A stretch of DNA of 64,000 bases from Sacculina carcini (Eukaryota; Arthropoda; Thecostraca; Sacculinidae): NCBI GenBank assembly GCA_916048095.2, contig OU696594.1:4455781-4519780 (forward strand), written 5' to 3'. Positions 1 through 10,599 of the stretch are shown piece by piece. The translations under genes were made by a program, and so were the position numbers. Every line of letters begins with the position of its first letter. The first letter of the stretch is position 1. The notes beneath the pieces were generated by a model. The model saw only the letters and a list, made by a program, of their open reading frames with translations. It ran no database searches and was not told the DNA's origin.

Positions 1-155
1 TTATCTGAGAAGGTTATCTTCGTCTGTCCGTCCTGTATTAGCCTCCAAATTCCCTGCCAATACTGCAATAAGAGCTGAGTCGGTAGGAATGAACCAGTTG
101 ATGTCTGATCGGAGATATAGGGCCTTCTTCACCACAGGGTCATCATGGGCCTTAT
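1..155 (-). other. Short unassigned open stretch
   Basis: About 50 codons are open on the minus strand, ending in a stop at the window edge and containing the segment YLRSDINWFIPTDSALIAVL. I do not recognise it. It could be a fragment of the neighbouring transposons or part of an exon. No splice site decides. Confidence 0.15.
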
Positions 156-299
156 TTCACGGTTTTACGATAGAAGTCATGTCTGAAGTACTTGACCCCA
201 AGTAAGGGGTGAGAGGACCCAGTTTGTGCCCCCGGATGATAGAAAACCCCGTACATTGTCACGGAGATTGGGGTGTGCGGAGCGCGTTCCGAGTCCGGA

Positions 300-480
300 G
301 TGTCAATGTCGCCGGAGAGCGGAAACGGAGGCAGCCGTCGGTGTGTCTCATGTTCGGTGAACACAATACAAAGCTGAAGGACTAGCTGCGGCGCCGACTC
401 CATGACACATTCGTAGAGACGCAGGAGGTTGGCGTCGGCGTTTTTGTAAGTCACGTGAATGTAGTATTTGGTATGGTCAT
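300..480 (-). CDS. XK-related (XKR) protein, single internal exon (partial)
   Basis: Read from a possible AG acceptor just above 480, the minus strand encodes an open segment containing NLLRLYECVMESAPQLVLQL, which closely resembles the conserved segment of XK-related membrane proteins. Members of that family include phospholipid scramblases of the plasma membrane and the apoptotic CED-8/Xkr8 group. The frame stays open to about 152, but resemblance fades after the LCIVF residues, so the exon end is not fixed. No other XKR exon lies in the window. Degenerate MULE and Helitron sequence lies immediately upstream, so this could be a genuine exon near the edge of a gene continuing left, or a captured fragment. 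The family call rests on motif recognition only. Confidence 0.5.
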
Positions 481-600
481 CTGCGTTTTTGGCCTGCTTG
501 GCTCGCCTGCTTTTGATCCCATATATCCCGTATACCTCTCCATTAGATCGGCTGGCAGAGCGGACAGCGAAATATCAATTTCTCATTCTTTTTTAACGGG

Positions 601-968
601 TCAAGTCCTGTGTTGCTGCCAGACAATCTTCTGGTGCGCCTCCGGATTGCCTGCACATAGTGAAAATAACAACCTTTGGCAGCAATTCCGGGGAATACGA
701 CACAAGTATATCATGAGACCGCCTTCAAAGTCGCTCATGGACACAGATGGTCGGAAATTTGGACATAGCTCCACCATTTTCCGCCAGACGGCCTCGTACA
801 TGCCCTGTGTGCGCACTGGCATCAACACATAGACAACGGACAAAAACCCTGGGCACCGTTATTGTCTTACTTTACATGGACAGTGAAAATCTGGCGGAAC
901 ATTCTCTGACACGTAGAATGTGCCGTCAACAAAAATTTGACAATTTTCCCGCAAAAGATGGGCCATGA
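601..968 (-). pseudogene. MULE-type transposase remnant
   Basis: The minus strand reads FVDGTFYVSENVP and then VVYVLMPVRTQGMYEAVWRK followed by VSMSDFEGG. These match the first and second catalytic-Asp blocks of MULE (Mutator-like) transposases. At least one in-frame stop separates the two blocks (about 870), and the C-terminal part with the catalytic Glu is not recognisable. This is a dead DNA-transposon fragment of about 120 codons. Confidence 0.6.
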
Positions 969-1107
969 TGTTGGAGAAAAAGATTAAACTGGCGGACCCC
1001 TGATACTCGGCATATCCTCAAAAAAGGATCCCCTCATCCGTTTCTGCGAAACGCGGGTGCTGTGCGATCATGGACGCTAGCCCTGATGGTGTTAGGGATG
1101 CGTGAAG

Positions 1108-1536
1108 ACGAGCTGCTACGCAGCGCACTCATGCTTCTCCGCATGTTGGGGAGAATGCACCATATGTTTCTTAACAATATCAGCGAGTACTGGGTCATTA
1201 TCGGGATCAGGCTGCTGATATCACAGCATGAATTTGATTATGATTGATTTGAGTTTTTAGTCATGGCAATACATGTATATTACAATGAGGCACGTTTCTG
1301 CCACTCAATTGTGTACATCTTACATCTCCTAAGATTTGTGACTTTTTCATAAGATACATCAGTTTGATCAGCTTCAAACGATATACTCTAGCAATAAGAT
1401 TTTGTCTATCACCATGTCTTTGACCGGGAATCAGCTCACGTTGAATCTCATTACATTTCGGGTTGGAAGTGAATGTGATGAACAAGTCGGGCTTACCAAA
1501 GTTGCGGACATATGTCATTGCGGCATTGATTAGCAC
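1108..1536 (-). pseudogene. Helitron Rep/helicase N-terminal domain remnant
   Basis: The minus strand encodes TYVRNFGKPDLFITFTSNPK, the Helitron_like_N signature around the GKPDLFITFT block, and then ELIPGQRHGDRQNLIARVYRLKL. About 250 bases further, in another frame, it reads NDPVLADIVKKHMVHSP, the block that follows in intact Helitrons. The order and spacing fit one decayed element with frame breaks. Neither the Rep catalytic tyrosines nor the helicase are present, so this is a short fossil of a rolling-circle DNA transposon. Confidence 0.7.
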
Positions 1537-1539
1537 GAT

Positions 1540-2985
1540 TAGGATGCCGCCGAGGTCGGATACGTCGGCGTGTCGGACCCTCGATCCTCGATCCTATTCT
1601 TTTATACGGACCCTCGATCCTTTGCACGTACGCACGCAGTGCACTGCGTGTCAATATGTCAGCCACCTGGCTGGCTTGACGTCCATTTTGTTCATAGTTT
1701 GTGCATATGGTGAAATAATTTTTTTCTCATGCTTTTCTTCTCAGGAATGCATTCTCCGTTGTCGCACCTGAATGTGTCATGCATTCATGTTCGTCTGCAA
1801 TAGTGTGTTACAGCAATCGTGTTATTGTTCAGTCTATCTTCACGAGTCATACGAGTAAGAGTGAATAATTATGCCTTATTGGACCAGTCGTTATGTTGTC
1901 TTCTATATAAATATAGATTTTAGCATTTCATCTCTGTAGGTGCATTATGTTCTCGTCAAGAAATTAGTCAAAAGCTCTCGTACTTGTGGAAAGTTCAAAT
2001 ACTCCGAATAATTTCCTCTGCTGTTGTCAAGTTTTCGTGAGTGTTGTGTGGCCAGGAGTTAGGTGACGGGTCCCACCTACCATCCAAACTCGCCTTAGCT
2101 GCTTACATGTGTATTGCTGGGTCAAACCGTGAAGCTAGAATATGAGCAATATCACCATGCACTGCATTCGTCACTAGTGTTTGAAATACTTTCAACGGCG
2201 ATTCCAGTGCACTTACATAGCACAAATACAGCGAACACCAAATTATGGCAAAATAGCATTTACAAGATTATTGTCACTAGATTGAGTGAGATTCACATTG
2301 TTCATGTTGACGTCTATTTTGTTCGATCTATCATCAGACAGTCTGGTTCTGGGTCGTTATTTATTTACTTTTATTTTCAGAATTGTTGGTTTCGGCCTTT
2401 CGCTTATACAATGTCAGCTACGTATTCTGTCGATGATCACCTATATTTAATCCTATATCCTGGATCCGTTTTAGTGCTAGCCGTTTTATCAATGGCATAT
2501 TGTCCAAATCGTCTTCTTGTGGTTCCTTGACAGGTTGAGGTATGTAGTTAACCCCTTCTGTGGCATTTGTCTGTTGAACTGTCTCAGTCACCCATACTTC
2601 CTTATTTTTAACATCCAAAATATATCCATTAAGACGAAATTAGAACAAAATAAACGAAAATAAAACATTAAATATGAGGAATAACTATATGCATAACTTA
2701 AATAATCCTTCTGTAAAACTTTTTTAATAATAACTCTTAATTGACGAGTTTCGCTTGGCAGATCAGAAGTATGTTTAACTACTGGGGATGGCACTGTGTT
2801 CCAGACTATGGAGCACTTACAAAGAGTATTGGAGCACTTACAAAGAGTGAATTCGTTTCGAAATTGTGAGAAAATGTGGGCTGGGTAAGAGGCTGTATAT
2901 TCCTTGTATTTGCTTTTTTGATTTGTAATATATATTGTTCTGGATCGATGGCGCTGATTTGCACTGCAAGAACTGATAGAAACTG
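1540..2985. other. Intergenic, no gene recognised
   Basis: A small imperfect tandem of 'GGACCCTCGATCC' lies at about 1575-1625. A short minus-strand frame at 2418-2618, rich in acidic residues, has no family I recognise. The rest is AT-rich with no supported feature. Confidence 0.4.
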
Positions 2986-2989
2986 TTAA

Positions 2990-3405
2990 TGAACTGTTAA
3001 AAAAATGTGATACTTAACTAAATCGTCAAATTTGTAGATATTTAGTGACCGAAAGATGGGAGAGGCGTGGGCCAGAAGATGAGAAATCGAAATTACACTG
3101 ATTGGTCTTTTTTGAACAACTCTCAGCCGATCAAATGACGTTGAACGCCCCAAGCCCCAAATGCATAGTAAATTGACAGTATGAAAGATGTGGTAACGCC
3201 AGTGCGTTATAGAGTAAAAGGGGAGCATAAGTTGGAAAAATAGTTTCAACTTGGTAGATCATACCAATGCTCCTGGATACAATTTTGGAAACGGTGGCTT
3301 TATGAGAAGACAATTTGAAGTCTTCATCGATAATAACGCCCAAATATTTGAGTTGCAGCGTGCTATTTCAGGGGAATTTATCGAAATTTTCATGAGAGGA
3401 TGTTG
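2990..3405 (-). pseudogene. Non-LTR retrotransposon RT C-terminal fragment
   Basis: The minus strand reads LGVIIDEDFKLSSHKATVSK, the 'LGV.ID..L....H' block after the RT active site of LINEs, then LLLYNALALPHLSYCQF, and, after a frame change near 3200, RLRVVQKRPISVISISHLLAHASP. The order matches the RT connection region of Jockey/CR1/RTE-like LINEs. The catalytic YADD segment is absent. It is 5'-truncated and frameshifted. Confidence 0.65.
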
Positions 3406-3409
3406 CGGC

Positions 3410-4540
3410 CTATGTACGCCTATGTTGGCTTGTGTATATCTTTGATATCGTTCCTTTGTGTATTTATATATATGTGTGTGTGTCTGTTCGCGTGTATTTC
3501 TAATTTCGTGCAATTGTGCAACTCTGTAACGCCCTGTGCAATCCTGTTGTAAGCTAGGATCATATTGTTGCTGATGGAATGTACGAGCGTGATCAATAGG
3601 ACTTGCGATTGGTCGTTTCTGTTGGCGTGCAACATTCTCTTTTATCTAACTCCTTGTTCTGTGTGTGGTGAATAAATGTTTCAGTCTGTCTACCAGAGTT
3701 TTAATAATGTTAGAATTGGAGCTAGGAATATTATGCTCCGGGTACGTTTGGTACCGCTTCAGTCGCGGCTCTCTTTCTCTTAATCAACTAACTCAGCCTA
3801 ACTAGCTTAACCTAACCCAACCTTATCTAACTTAATGAAGAAAATGAAGGCTAGCCAGTAATCAAGCGAGGTCAAACATACCCGGGGGTAGCATCCTGGT
3901 TACCTTAGAATTGGCCTCACCTTATTGATACTAGTCCCTCAGTGACATAGCGATTGCCCTGTTAAAATTACTACAAATCATATTTATTTAGGCAATGAGC
4001 GGCAGTCGCAGTATTCACGTTATCTAAAAACGAAGATAACTAGGGATAATCCGGTATAGTCTACGTGTCAGTTGATGTCCAGTGTCGAACTTGTACAAGC
4101 GAGCGACACACAAGTGAAGTATTGTATGGTGAGGTCGGTTCAGTACTGCTGTCGAGTGTTTATCTGCATTGATGGTTCACGCAGGTTTCGTCTGGCGAAC
4201 TCGGCGTCAATACACGAAGCGGATTACTTTATCACATTTCAAAACTCCTCTCATAATTAAATGTGATTAATTTAACAGAAAACAACACCAAACGCAGCAC
4301 ACCAAATACACAGCCTCGTGCGAACACGTGCTACTGCTTGCAGTTTTCCCCGAATATAAGAAGTTCAATTTTGAGTGGCATTGTATTGTATAGAATCAGC
4401 CAACTGGTCGATGAGCCACAACTAGTTTGAGTCACAAAGAGAGCGTCTTGAAAACAATAGATGCTCTGTCAGAATAGCTGGTGTTGTAGCGTTTAGCTAA
4501 ATTACACATATTACAATGAAATTACACATATTCAAAGTGT
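3410..4540. other. Intergenic with CCTAA-like tract
   Basis: Bases 3782-3835 hold a degenerate run of CCTAA-like words (AACCTAACCCAACCTTATC), which may be decayed arthropod telomere-type repeat or simple sequence. No coding feature is supported. Confidence 0.3.
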
Positions 4541-4544
4541 GAGT

Positions 4545-4780
4545 TCTTTGGACCGACTGTATTCATGCATACAAGAAGAGACAAGCAAGTCGAACAAACA
4601 CAACACGACACATAGCTGCACAGGACACTGCGCTTCTGACAGGTACCTTCATGTGGCGCGAGACGCAGTTACACGTGGCGCACCAGTTTCTTAAAAAGGT
4701 CAAATTATCTTGAAGAGAGGTGTTTCTCTGTTCTACCTCAAAATGTAGTTGTAATGCTTCCTTCACACAAGGCAGCTATA
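4545..4780. repeat. Dispersed repeat, possibly solo-LTR-like
   Basis: It starts with ACCGACTGTATTCA and includes a later GGCGCGAGACG segment. The same two landmarks occur in the same order at 8737-8935, so the two stretches are diverged copies of one element. It lies just downstream of the integrase fossil on the minus strand, so it may be that element's LTR. This is unproven. Confidence 0.3.
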
Positions 4781-4855
4781 CCATTTGCATTTTGATTTGC
4801 TCCATTTGCATTTTGATTTAATCCAAGTGAGTTATTCATACATAAACATCAACAT

Positions 4856-6190
4856 TCAAAATGTTTTGCTCTCACGGCCGGATCTTCTCGGGGCTATATC
4901 ATCGGCCGGTACTCCGCCACTGCCGTGCTCAGGCTCCGCTGATTCATTCGACTGCGAAGGTAAGTTGCTGCTCACTGCTGCTGGCGTAACAGGTACGTAT
5001 ATGGGATAATCATCTTCGCTGTGCTGAGCTGAACATCGTCCTTGTTTATTATCAGTATTGTCTTCACGAACATCATATTTACAACGACGTAGTCTCAAAT
5101 CTCGCACGTGACGAGTCACACCGTCCACTTCTACCGCCTGCTCTGAGACAATCGCAGTCACCTTGGCGGGTGTATATTGACTCGTGCAGCGTGCTCCTGG
5201 TGGTTTCACCCACACATTATCACCAACACTGAAGCGGCAAGTGAACCCGCGCGCTCTTGCTTCTGGTTCTCGATCAATTTGCCTCACTCTCGGAGAATAT
5301 CCGTAAATGATGTTAGCCGGGGCCGTTGCAGAAGTAACGTCGTCCTTTGGCGTGACGTTATGTAGATTCACTGCTTCCGGCACGGAACACAGTTTTCTCG
5401 CAGCAATCGTTTTAATGCTGCGGTGGCACCGTTCTACAATACCGTTCCCGGACGGCATGTAAGCGCATCGGTATCGAATCTTGACGCACCATTTTGCAGC
5501 AAAGGCAGAAAATTCTCGGCTTCGAAAAACTGTGCCATTGTCAGAAAGAACTTCCTCTGGTGCACCTCGTTCAAAGAAAACTCGATCGAGCTCTCGAACA
5601 ACATGGGACGCTGATTCCGTAGGTAATTGACGCCACAACACGAACCTTGACGGGCCACAGTCGATCATCGTCAAATACACGCAGCCGTTATAATGCGTCA
5701 CATCGATGGCCACACGCTGCCAAATACCTGGCACACTCACATCACCACGCCGCCACTTGATTGGTGATGGATCTATTGACCGACAAGTTTGACATGCCGT
5801 CACCACTCGATGTACTTGACGTCTTGTGACATTCAGTTTGTGATGCCTAACGAAATGCAAGGTGCACCGAACTCCTGGGTGACCGGCTTCCACGTTTATG
5901 CGTTGCACGGCATCATCCAGGTCACCACAATCACGCAAACCGCCAGCTGCCGTTACTTGACCGTCAATGCATCGTAGCCACTGTTGCGGTATTCTTGTCA
6001 GGCAATACGCTCTGTTGTCCTCTGATCGCACCAAAACCATTGATAGTTTCAAGTCCATTTCACGTTGCAGGCATTGTTTATAGGGTCGTCCCAACCACTG
6101 GACAGCGCATTTGCTCTCCTTTTCAACCATCTCCTTTTCAGAGTTGTTAGAACTTGCAAGTTCCTCTGTGGTGACTTGGTTCTTGGTGAT
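4856..6190 (-). mobile_element. Ty3/Gypsy-type integrase fossil (broken LTR element)
   Basis: A minus-strand stretch encodes a retroviral-type integrase. An H2C2 zinc finger (HPGVRCTLHFVRHH with CQTC) is followed by the core with the AIDVTHY, LSDNGTVF and MPSGNGIVERCH blocks that hold the D,D,E residues. The C-terminal extension is basic and ends in RRSGRESK, typical of Gypsy pol C-termini. Protease, RT and RNase H are not present next to it. Upstream it abuts the 3' tail of a plus-strand LINE, so only the 3' part of an LTR element survives. It is an incomplete, old element; no paired LTRs are recognised. Confidence 0.7.
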
Positions 6191-6469
6191 CTTTGCCATC
6201 GTCGAAAGGTCAGCAGCGTGTGCATGCTGTACAAGATCAAGCACAACGACCATCATCCGATGAGCAAGTCAATTCCTGATGATTTCGTGGCAGCAAGAAG
6301 CACACGGTTTACATCCAAACAGCATTCCCAGTGCATTTCTCCAATTCGTTGTCGTACAAAACAATTCCAACGTTGCTTTCTTCCGGCCACTGTGTCTACT
6401 TGGAACACGTTGAAGGAGGAGGCATTCTTGCAGAACAATTTCAAGAAATTCAAGGCCAAAGTAAATTAA
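6150..6469 (+). pseudogene. LINE RT C-terminal tail
   Basis: The plus strand reads RRKVSSVCMLYKIKHN, then RTKQFQRCFLPATVSTWNTL and LQNNFKKFKAKVN before a stop. This is the usual closing pattern of CR1/L2/Jockey-type RT ORFs (LYKI.H ... F.P.T...WN.L). It is followed directly by the AT-rich 30-bp minisatellite, which may have grown from this LINE's 3' tail. Confidence 0.6.
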
Positions 6470-6667
6470 ATGCTACTGAAAGAGCGGAATTGACTGTTGA
6501 GTCTTATTAATTGTATATTTATTCATATTTATTGTTATTTATTCATGCTTATTGTTATTTATTTTCTATTTATTTTTATTTATTCTTATTTTACTCTATT
6601 TATTACTATTTATTATTGGTTGTTGTTATTTATTAAATTATACTTTTACTCAGTGTTGGCTGTTGTT

Positions 6668-6930
6668 GTTTATTGAATCATATTTATTGTTTTTTATGTT
6701 TATTGAATCATATTTATTGTTGTTGTTGTTTATTGAATCATATTTATTGTTGTTGCTGTTTATTGAATCATGTTTATTGTTGTTGTTGTTTATTGAATCA
6801 TATTTATTGTTGTTGCTGTTTATTGAATCATATTTATTTGTGTTGTTGTTACTTATTGAATCATATTTATATTTATTGTTGGATGTTTCTTATTGAATCA
6901 TATTTATTGTTCTTGATTGTTATTTATTAC
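6668..6930 (+). repeat. 30-bp minisatellite (TTTATTGAATCATATTTATTG)
   Basis: About eight units of 30 bp share TTTATTGAATCATATTTATTG plus a variable (TTG)n segment. Less regular TTTATT-rich sequence extends the block to 6490-7015. Open frames through it encode 10-residue Leu/Ile repeats and are artefacts. Confidence 0.9.
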
Positions 6931-7589
6931 TAATTTATTAATATTTATTCTTATTTATTGATGGCTGTTATTTACTGAATCACATATTTATTGTTGATTG
7001 TTATTATTTATTGAGGAACGTGGGCGGAGTGACATTATGGATTGCTATCGGATGGCTGCAGAATCGAGTCTGATTCGTCAAGATCGATTCTGACATTTTC
7101 TTGGTTGACTTTATTTGAAGATTCACTCTAACAAATCAATAAAATCGAAGAATGCATATGAATAAAACTTCGTTTAGTATTAAATTAATTTTACCGGGAT
7201 ATACTGTATTAACACTGCGACTGGCCAGAGTTTGACCGCTGCACCACTAGATGGCAATAGCAGTCATCAATGCATATACATGGATATATATGTGATTGTG
7301 TGCGAGTGTCTGTGTGTATGTGTGTGTGCGTGTGTGGGATGACTCGATTGAACAGTGTCAGTAGATCCGCCCACGCTGTATGTATTGAACTTTGTATTAT
7401 GGATGCGCCATGATTTTAGGCTGATAATCGGTAATAACAACCGTGTTGGTATATTCCAGCATATGAATACACGGATGGAAATTTGATATATATAGCGGCT
7501 GTACCTACACCAGAGGTTTTATAGTCAACACATAGTTATTGGGGGTACTGCTCTCGGTGTTATTGGGGTACTCCATTTCGGTATGCTAA

Positions 7590-7700
7590 AATTAGTATTA
7601 ATATTAATTACAGGCAAATCCAGTAGCATGGGATGAGTGCAAGCACTATTACCACCCTGCGGTGACTCCCATGTACCGGAAGCGCCAAAAGATCTGGATA
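7590..7700 (+). repeat. Dispersed SINE-like repeat R1, copy 1
   Basis: It contains AATTACAGGCAAATCCAGTA, then AAGCACTATTACCACCCTGC and a CCCATGTACCG end. Related copies lie at 15915-16020 (reverse), 45290-45405 and 51470-51575. Copies 2-4 carry an (ATT)n or (AAT)n tract at the same end, so this is probably the 3' end of a SINE or LINE family. Confidence 0.7.
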
Positions 7701-7989
7701 AGATCACTCCATTCTTTCATTTCACCTAAACTCCTCCACTATCCACAAACTATCCACAGCAAGTAAATGTATTATTCAATAAATTTCAAACAATAAATAT
7801 GAATAGGTAGGAATAAATATTGATATATAAGTCAATATATAACAAGCAACAGCTACCAACAGATAAATAAAAACATGATTTGATTCATAACAGCAACCAA
7901 GAATAAAAACAACAACCGAACAATAGAAAATTCAATATAAAAAATTCAATTTGAAACAATGAACAGTAAATAAAATATTCAATAAGATA

Positions 7990-8246
7990 TATCGTCCATC
8001 CGCTCAGATTCGAATCACAGAATCGACTCTGGCCAGATTCGAATCCGCCCAGATTCGAATCACAGAATCGACTCAGGCCAGATTCGAATCCGCCCAGGTT
8101 CGATTCACAGAATCGACTCTGGCCAGACTCGACTCCGCTCAGATTCGATTCACAGAATCGACTCTGGCCAGGTTCGATTCGCTCAGAATCGACTCTGGCC
8201 AGGTTCGATTCGCTCAGAATCGACTCTGGCCAGGTTCGACTTCGCT
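7990..8246. repeat. AGATTCGAATC minisatellite (about 45-bp units)
   Basis: About four units of roughly 45 bp combine CAGAATCGACTCTGGCCAG with AGATTCGAATCCGCCCAG, followed by shorter units of about 30 bp. Related GATTCTGA words recur at 7060-7100 and 9880-9945, so the motif is shared by a dispersed family. Confidence 0.8.
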
Positions 8247-8736
8247 CATTATTCAAGTTGTTATATTGCAGGTTTAAAATGTTACTATATGGTATTAGAG
8301 TGTTACTATCGGTGTATGAGGGTAATTTTCCAGTTTTGTACTATACACATAATTATACACATTATTTGACATATACTTTTACAACTATGTTTGACTTCAA
8401 TCAAAATCATAACAAATTTCATAACAACCGTAATTTCCTCTTACGCCAAGAAAGTGAAAGTTGAAGCATGTGAAAAATAATTCAACAGCGAATGTTCAAA
8501 ATGAATTAAATATACAAATAAATACATGTTTCAGTGTAGTGTAGTGATTCAGTTATTAATATTTATATGTATTGTTGGTTGCTGTTTCTATTGAGTCATG
8601 CTTAATTTTGTGTATTTAGTTTGCGCACTTGACTAAGACCGAGTTTTCAGTTATTGTTTGTTGTACCGCATCTGAACTCGTTGATTTGGCTCGTTACGAA
8701 GCTATACAACTGAACAACGTGTAAGTGAACAACGTG

Positions 8737-8960
8737 AATGCTATGGACCGACTGTATTCACACTCACAGACACAACAGGACAGGACGAACCAGACACGCG
8801 TACGAAAACTTTCACGCACACATGGTCCAACAACGAACACAATGACGCGGACAAACATGACACACAGACAAACAAAGAAATCGACGTACACACCGCTGGT
8901 AGGGTCATGAGGTGGCGCAAGACGAAATTTGTGTCACACCAAAAATTATCGAATCCAGTT
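8737..8960. repeat. Second copy of the 4545-4780 repeat
   Basis: It has the same ACCGACTGTATTCAC start and a GGTGGCGCAAGACG segment at comparable spacing to the 4545 copy. Divergence is high. The surrounding 8260-9880 stretch has no recognisable gene. Confidence 0.3.
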
Positions 8961-9954
8961 GAGAAATTGCAATATGAAAATGGAGGCAATCATGTATATA
9001 ACAAATTAGCCAATTCGGTCGCAGTTTTCTTCACTGCGAGCGCAATTTGTCATATTTGTGACTCAGCGGAGATTCATGAGAACGGCTTATGCAGCGAAAC
9101 GATTGAAAAAATTGAAAGATTGATTCAATTGCTAATAGAAAGATTCATTGCTGTTCCACGTGCGCCTACAGAAACAAACCACACTGAAACAAAATAGTTT
9201 GTTGAGCAAACTAACTCCGTGCGATGCTCGAGGACAAAGCAAGGACACATGCGCACACACATACACACATTACGACATACCTCAGCCAATCAGAGGCGAG
9301 CTGATACACCAGACACTCCATCTACCGACACATCGCGCACTTCACGATTTACAACACACGTGCAACCAGCGCCACCTAGACTACTAGGTGGCGTTGATTC
9401 TACGCACCACATTGTTAACAGTAGCGGATACAGGGCGCAATGTTGTGAGAAGCTGAATAATTTTAGGGGGGAGCTAAACCTTGGGGGCTGTCATTCATGT
9501 ACATGTATCACTATGCAACGTATTTGCAATAATGCTTATATCAACAAATTCTACACAAACAATATTTTGACCTCTAATGAGCTCTTCATCCCCCTGAACC
9601 CCTGGATCCGCCAGTGACTGTCCATTGTGCACGAACACACACAAAACACACCGACATCCACAGCACGCACGCTCAATAAAATCGTTCAACCATCGTTTGT
9701 TTCAATGCGATTTTAGCACGCGTCAAGAAATTTAATTAGGTTTTCGATAGCTATTTAGTATATCCTATCATTTGCTCTAGCCCAAACACACCTAATTGGA
9801 GCAACTGTATTTCGCTTTGTATGCGTATAACCAATGTTGATGTTGAGATGTTGGGAGATTCCCCTGGTTACACATCAGACTCGATTCTGACGATTCTGCT
9901 GTCGGTTAAAATCGATTCTGACGATTCTCAGAAATCCGATTCTTGCCCAGCCCT

Positions 9955-10140
9955 ATCGCAAAGCCAGCTTCACACACGCCAGCTGATACCCGCCTCCGGC
10001 AGTAGGCTCAAGTCGCGGCCAATCAGCGCACGCGTTACAAAGCGGCGCTACAGACGCGCCAGCCAATCAGCGCACGCGTCTCACTAGAAACACTCGAACG
10101 TTCTATAAAACGTTCAGTGGTGTCCAAACTAACGCCACAG
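9955..10140 (+). promoter_or_regulatory. Promoter-like block: duplicated CCAAT box, HSE-like site, TATA box
   Basis: An exact 18-bp direct repeat (GCCAATCAGCGCACGCGT) lies at 10018-10035 and 10062-10079. It is followed by CGAACGTTCT (10094-10103, heat-shock-element-like inverted GAA/TTC) and TATAAAA (10104-10110). The block is GC-rich against AT-rich surroundings. No ORF of note follows in the next 1.5 kb, so it may be an orphan promoter or the promoter of a decayed element. Confidence 0.45.
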
Positions 10141-10474
10141 ATTCTTAAGTGCGACAACGTGGTAACGGTGTTCAATAACTCGCTATGCAGATCAAATCGC
10201 TCCAAGCTAGGTGCATGTGACATTGACTTTTTGGGGAGGTAGAATTATACATACATGCACGTCATATTTATATTTTCGGGAATTATTAATCAAAAATTGC
10301 TCAAATGTCGTCTGTATTGTCACGCTCAAAGGGTCCGAAGGAATTCAATGCTGAATCGAATTTTGCCAGGAGAGCGTGTCTGATAGTAAGATCATGTGTT
10401 GTGTTGCATGTGAAAAAACATTAAATATATACATATATACATGCAGAATCGAATAACGAGATAATTGCGTCTCG

Positions 10475-10593
10475 AAGCAGAATAGCACCCCTACCAAAAA
10501 CATTTCGAGTGTAGTTCCTCATGCTTTGCCCCCCAATAAGTCCCGCATCTTATTCCTCAGACCCCCACAGGAGAAATCCTGGCGCCGCCACTA
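10475..10593 (-). mobile_element. MITE family M2, truncated copy
   Basis: It shares ATTTCGAGTGTAGTTCCTCA and the closing CCTGGCGCCGCCACT with the full-length M2 copies (19488, 52201, 62899). Only one terminal inverted repeat end is present. Confidence 0.6.
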
Positions 10594-10599
10594 CCATTA

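Noticed and set aside
2418-2618. Minus-strand frame with EDDLDNMPLIKRLALKRI as a transposase tail
   Set aside because: A weak resemblance only, with no catalytic motif nearby.
4856-6256. The full 466-codon minus-strand frame as one host gene
   Set aside because: The integrase domain order and basic RRSGR tail identify a retroelement fossil, and the frame start lies in antisense LINE sequence.
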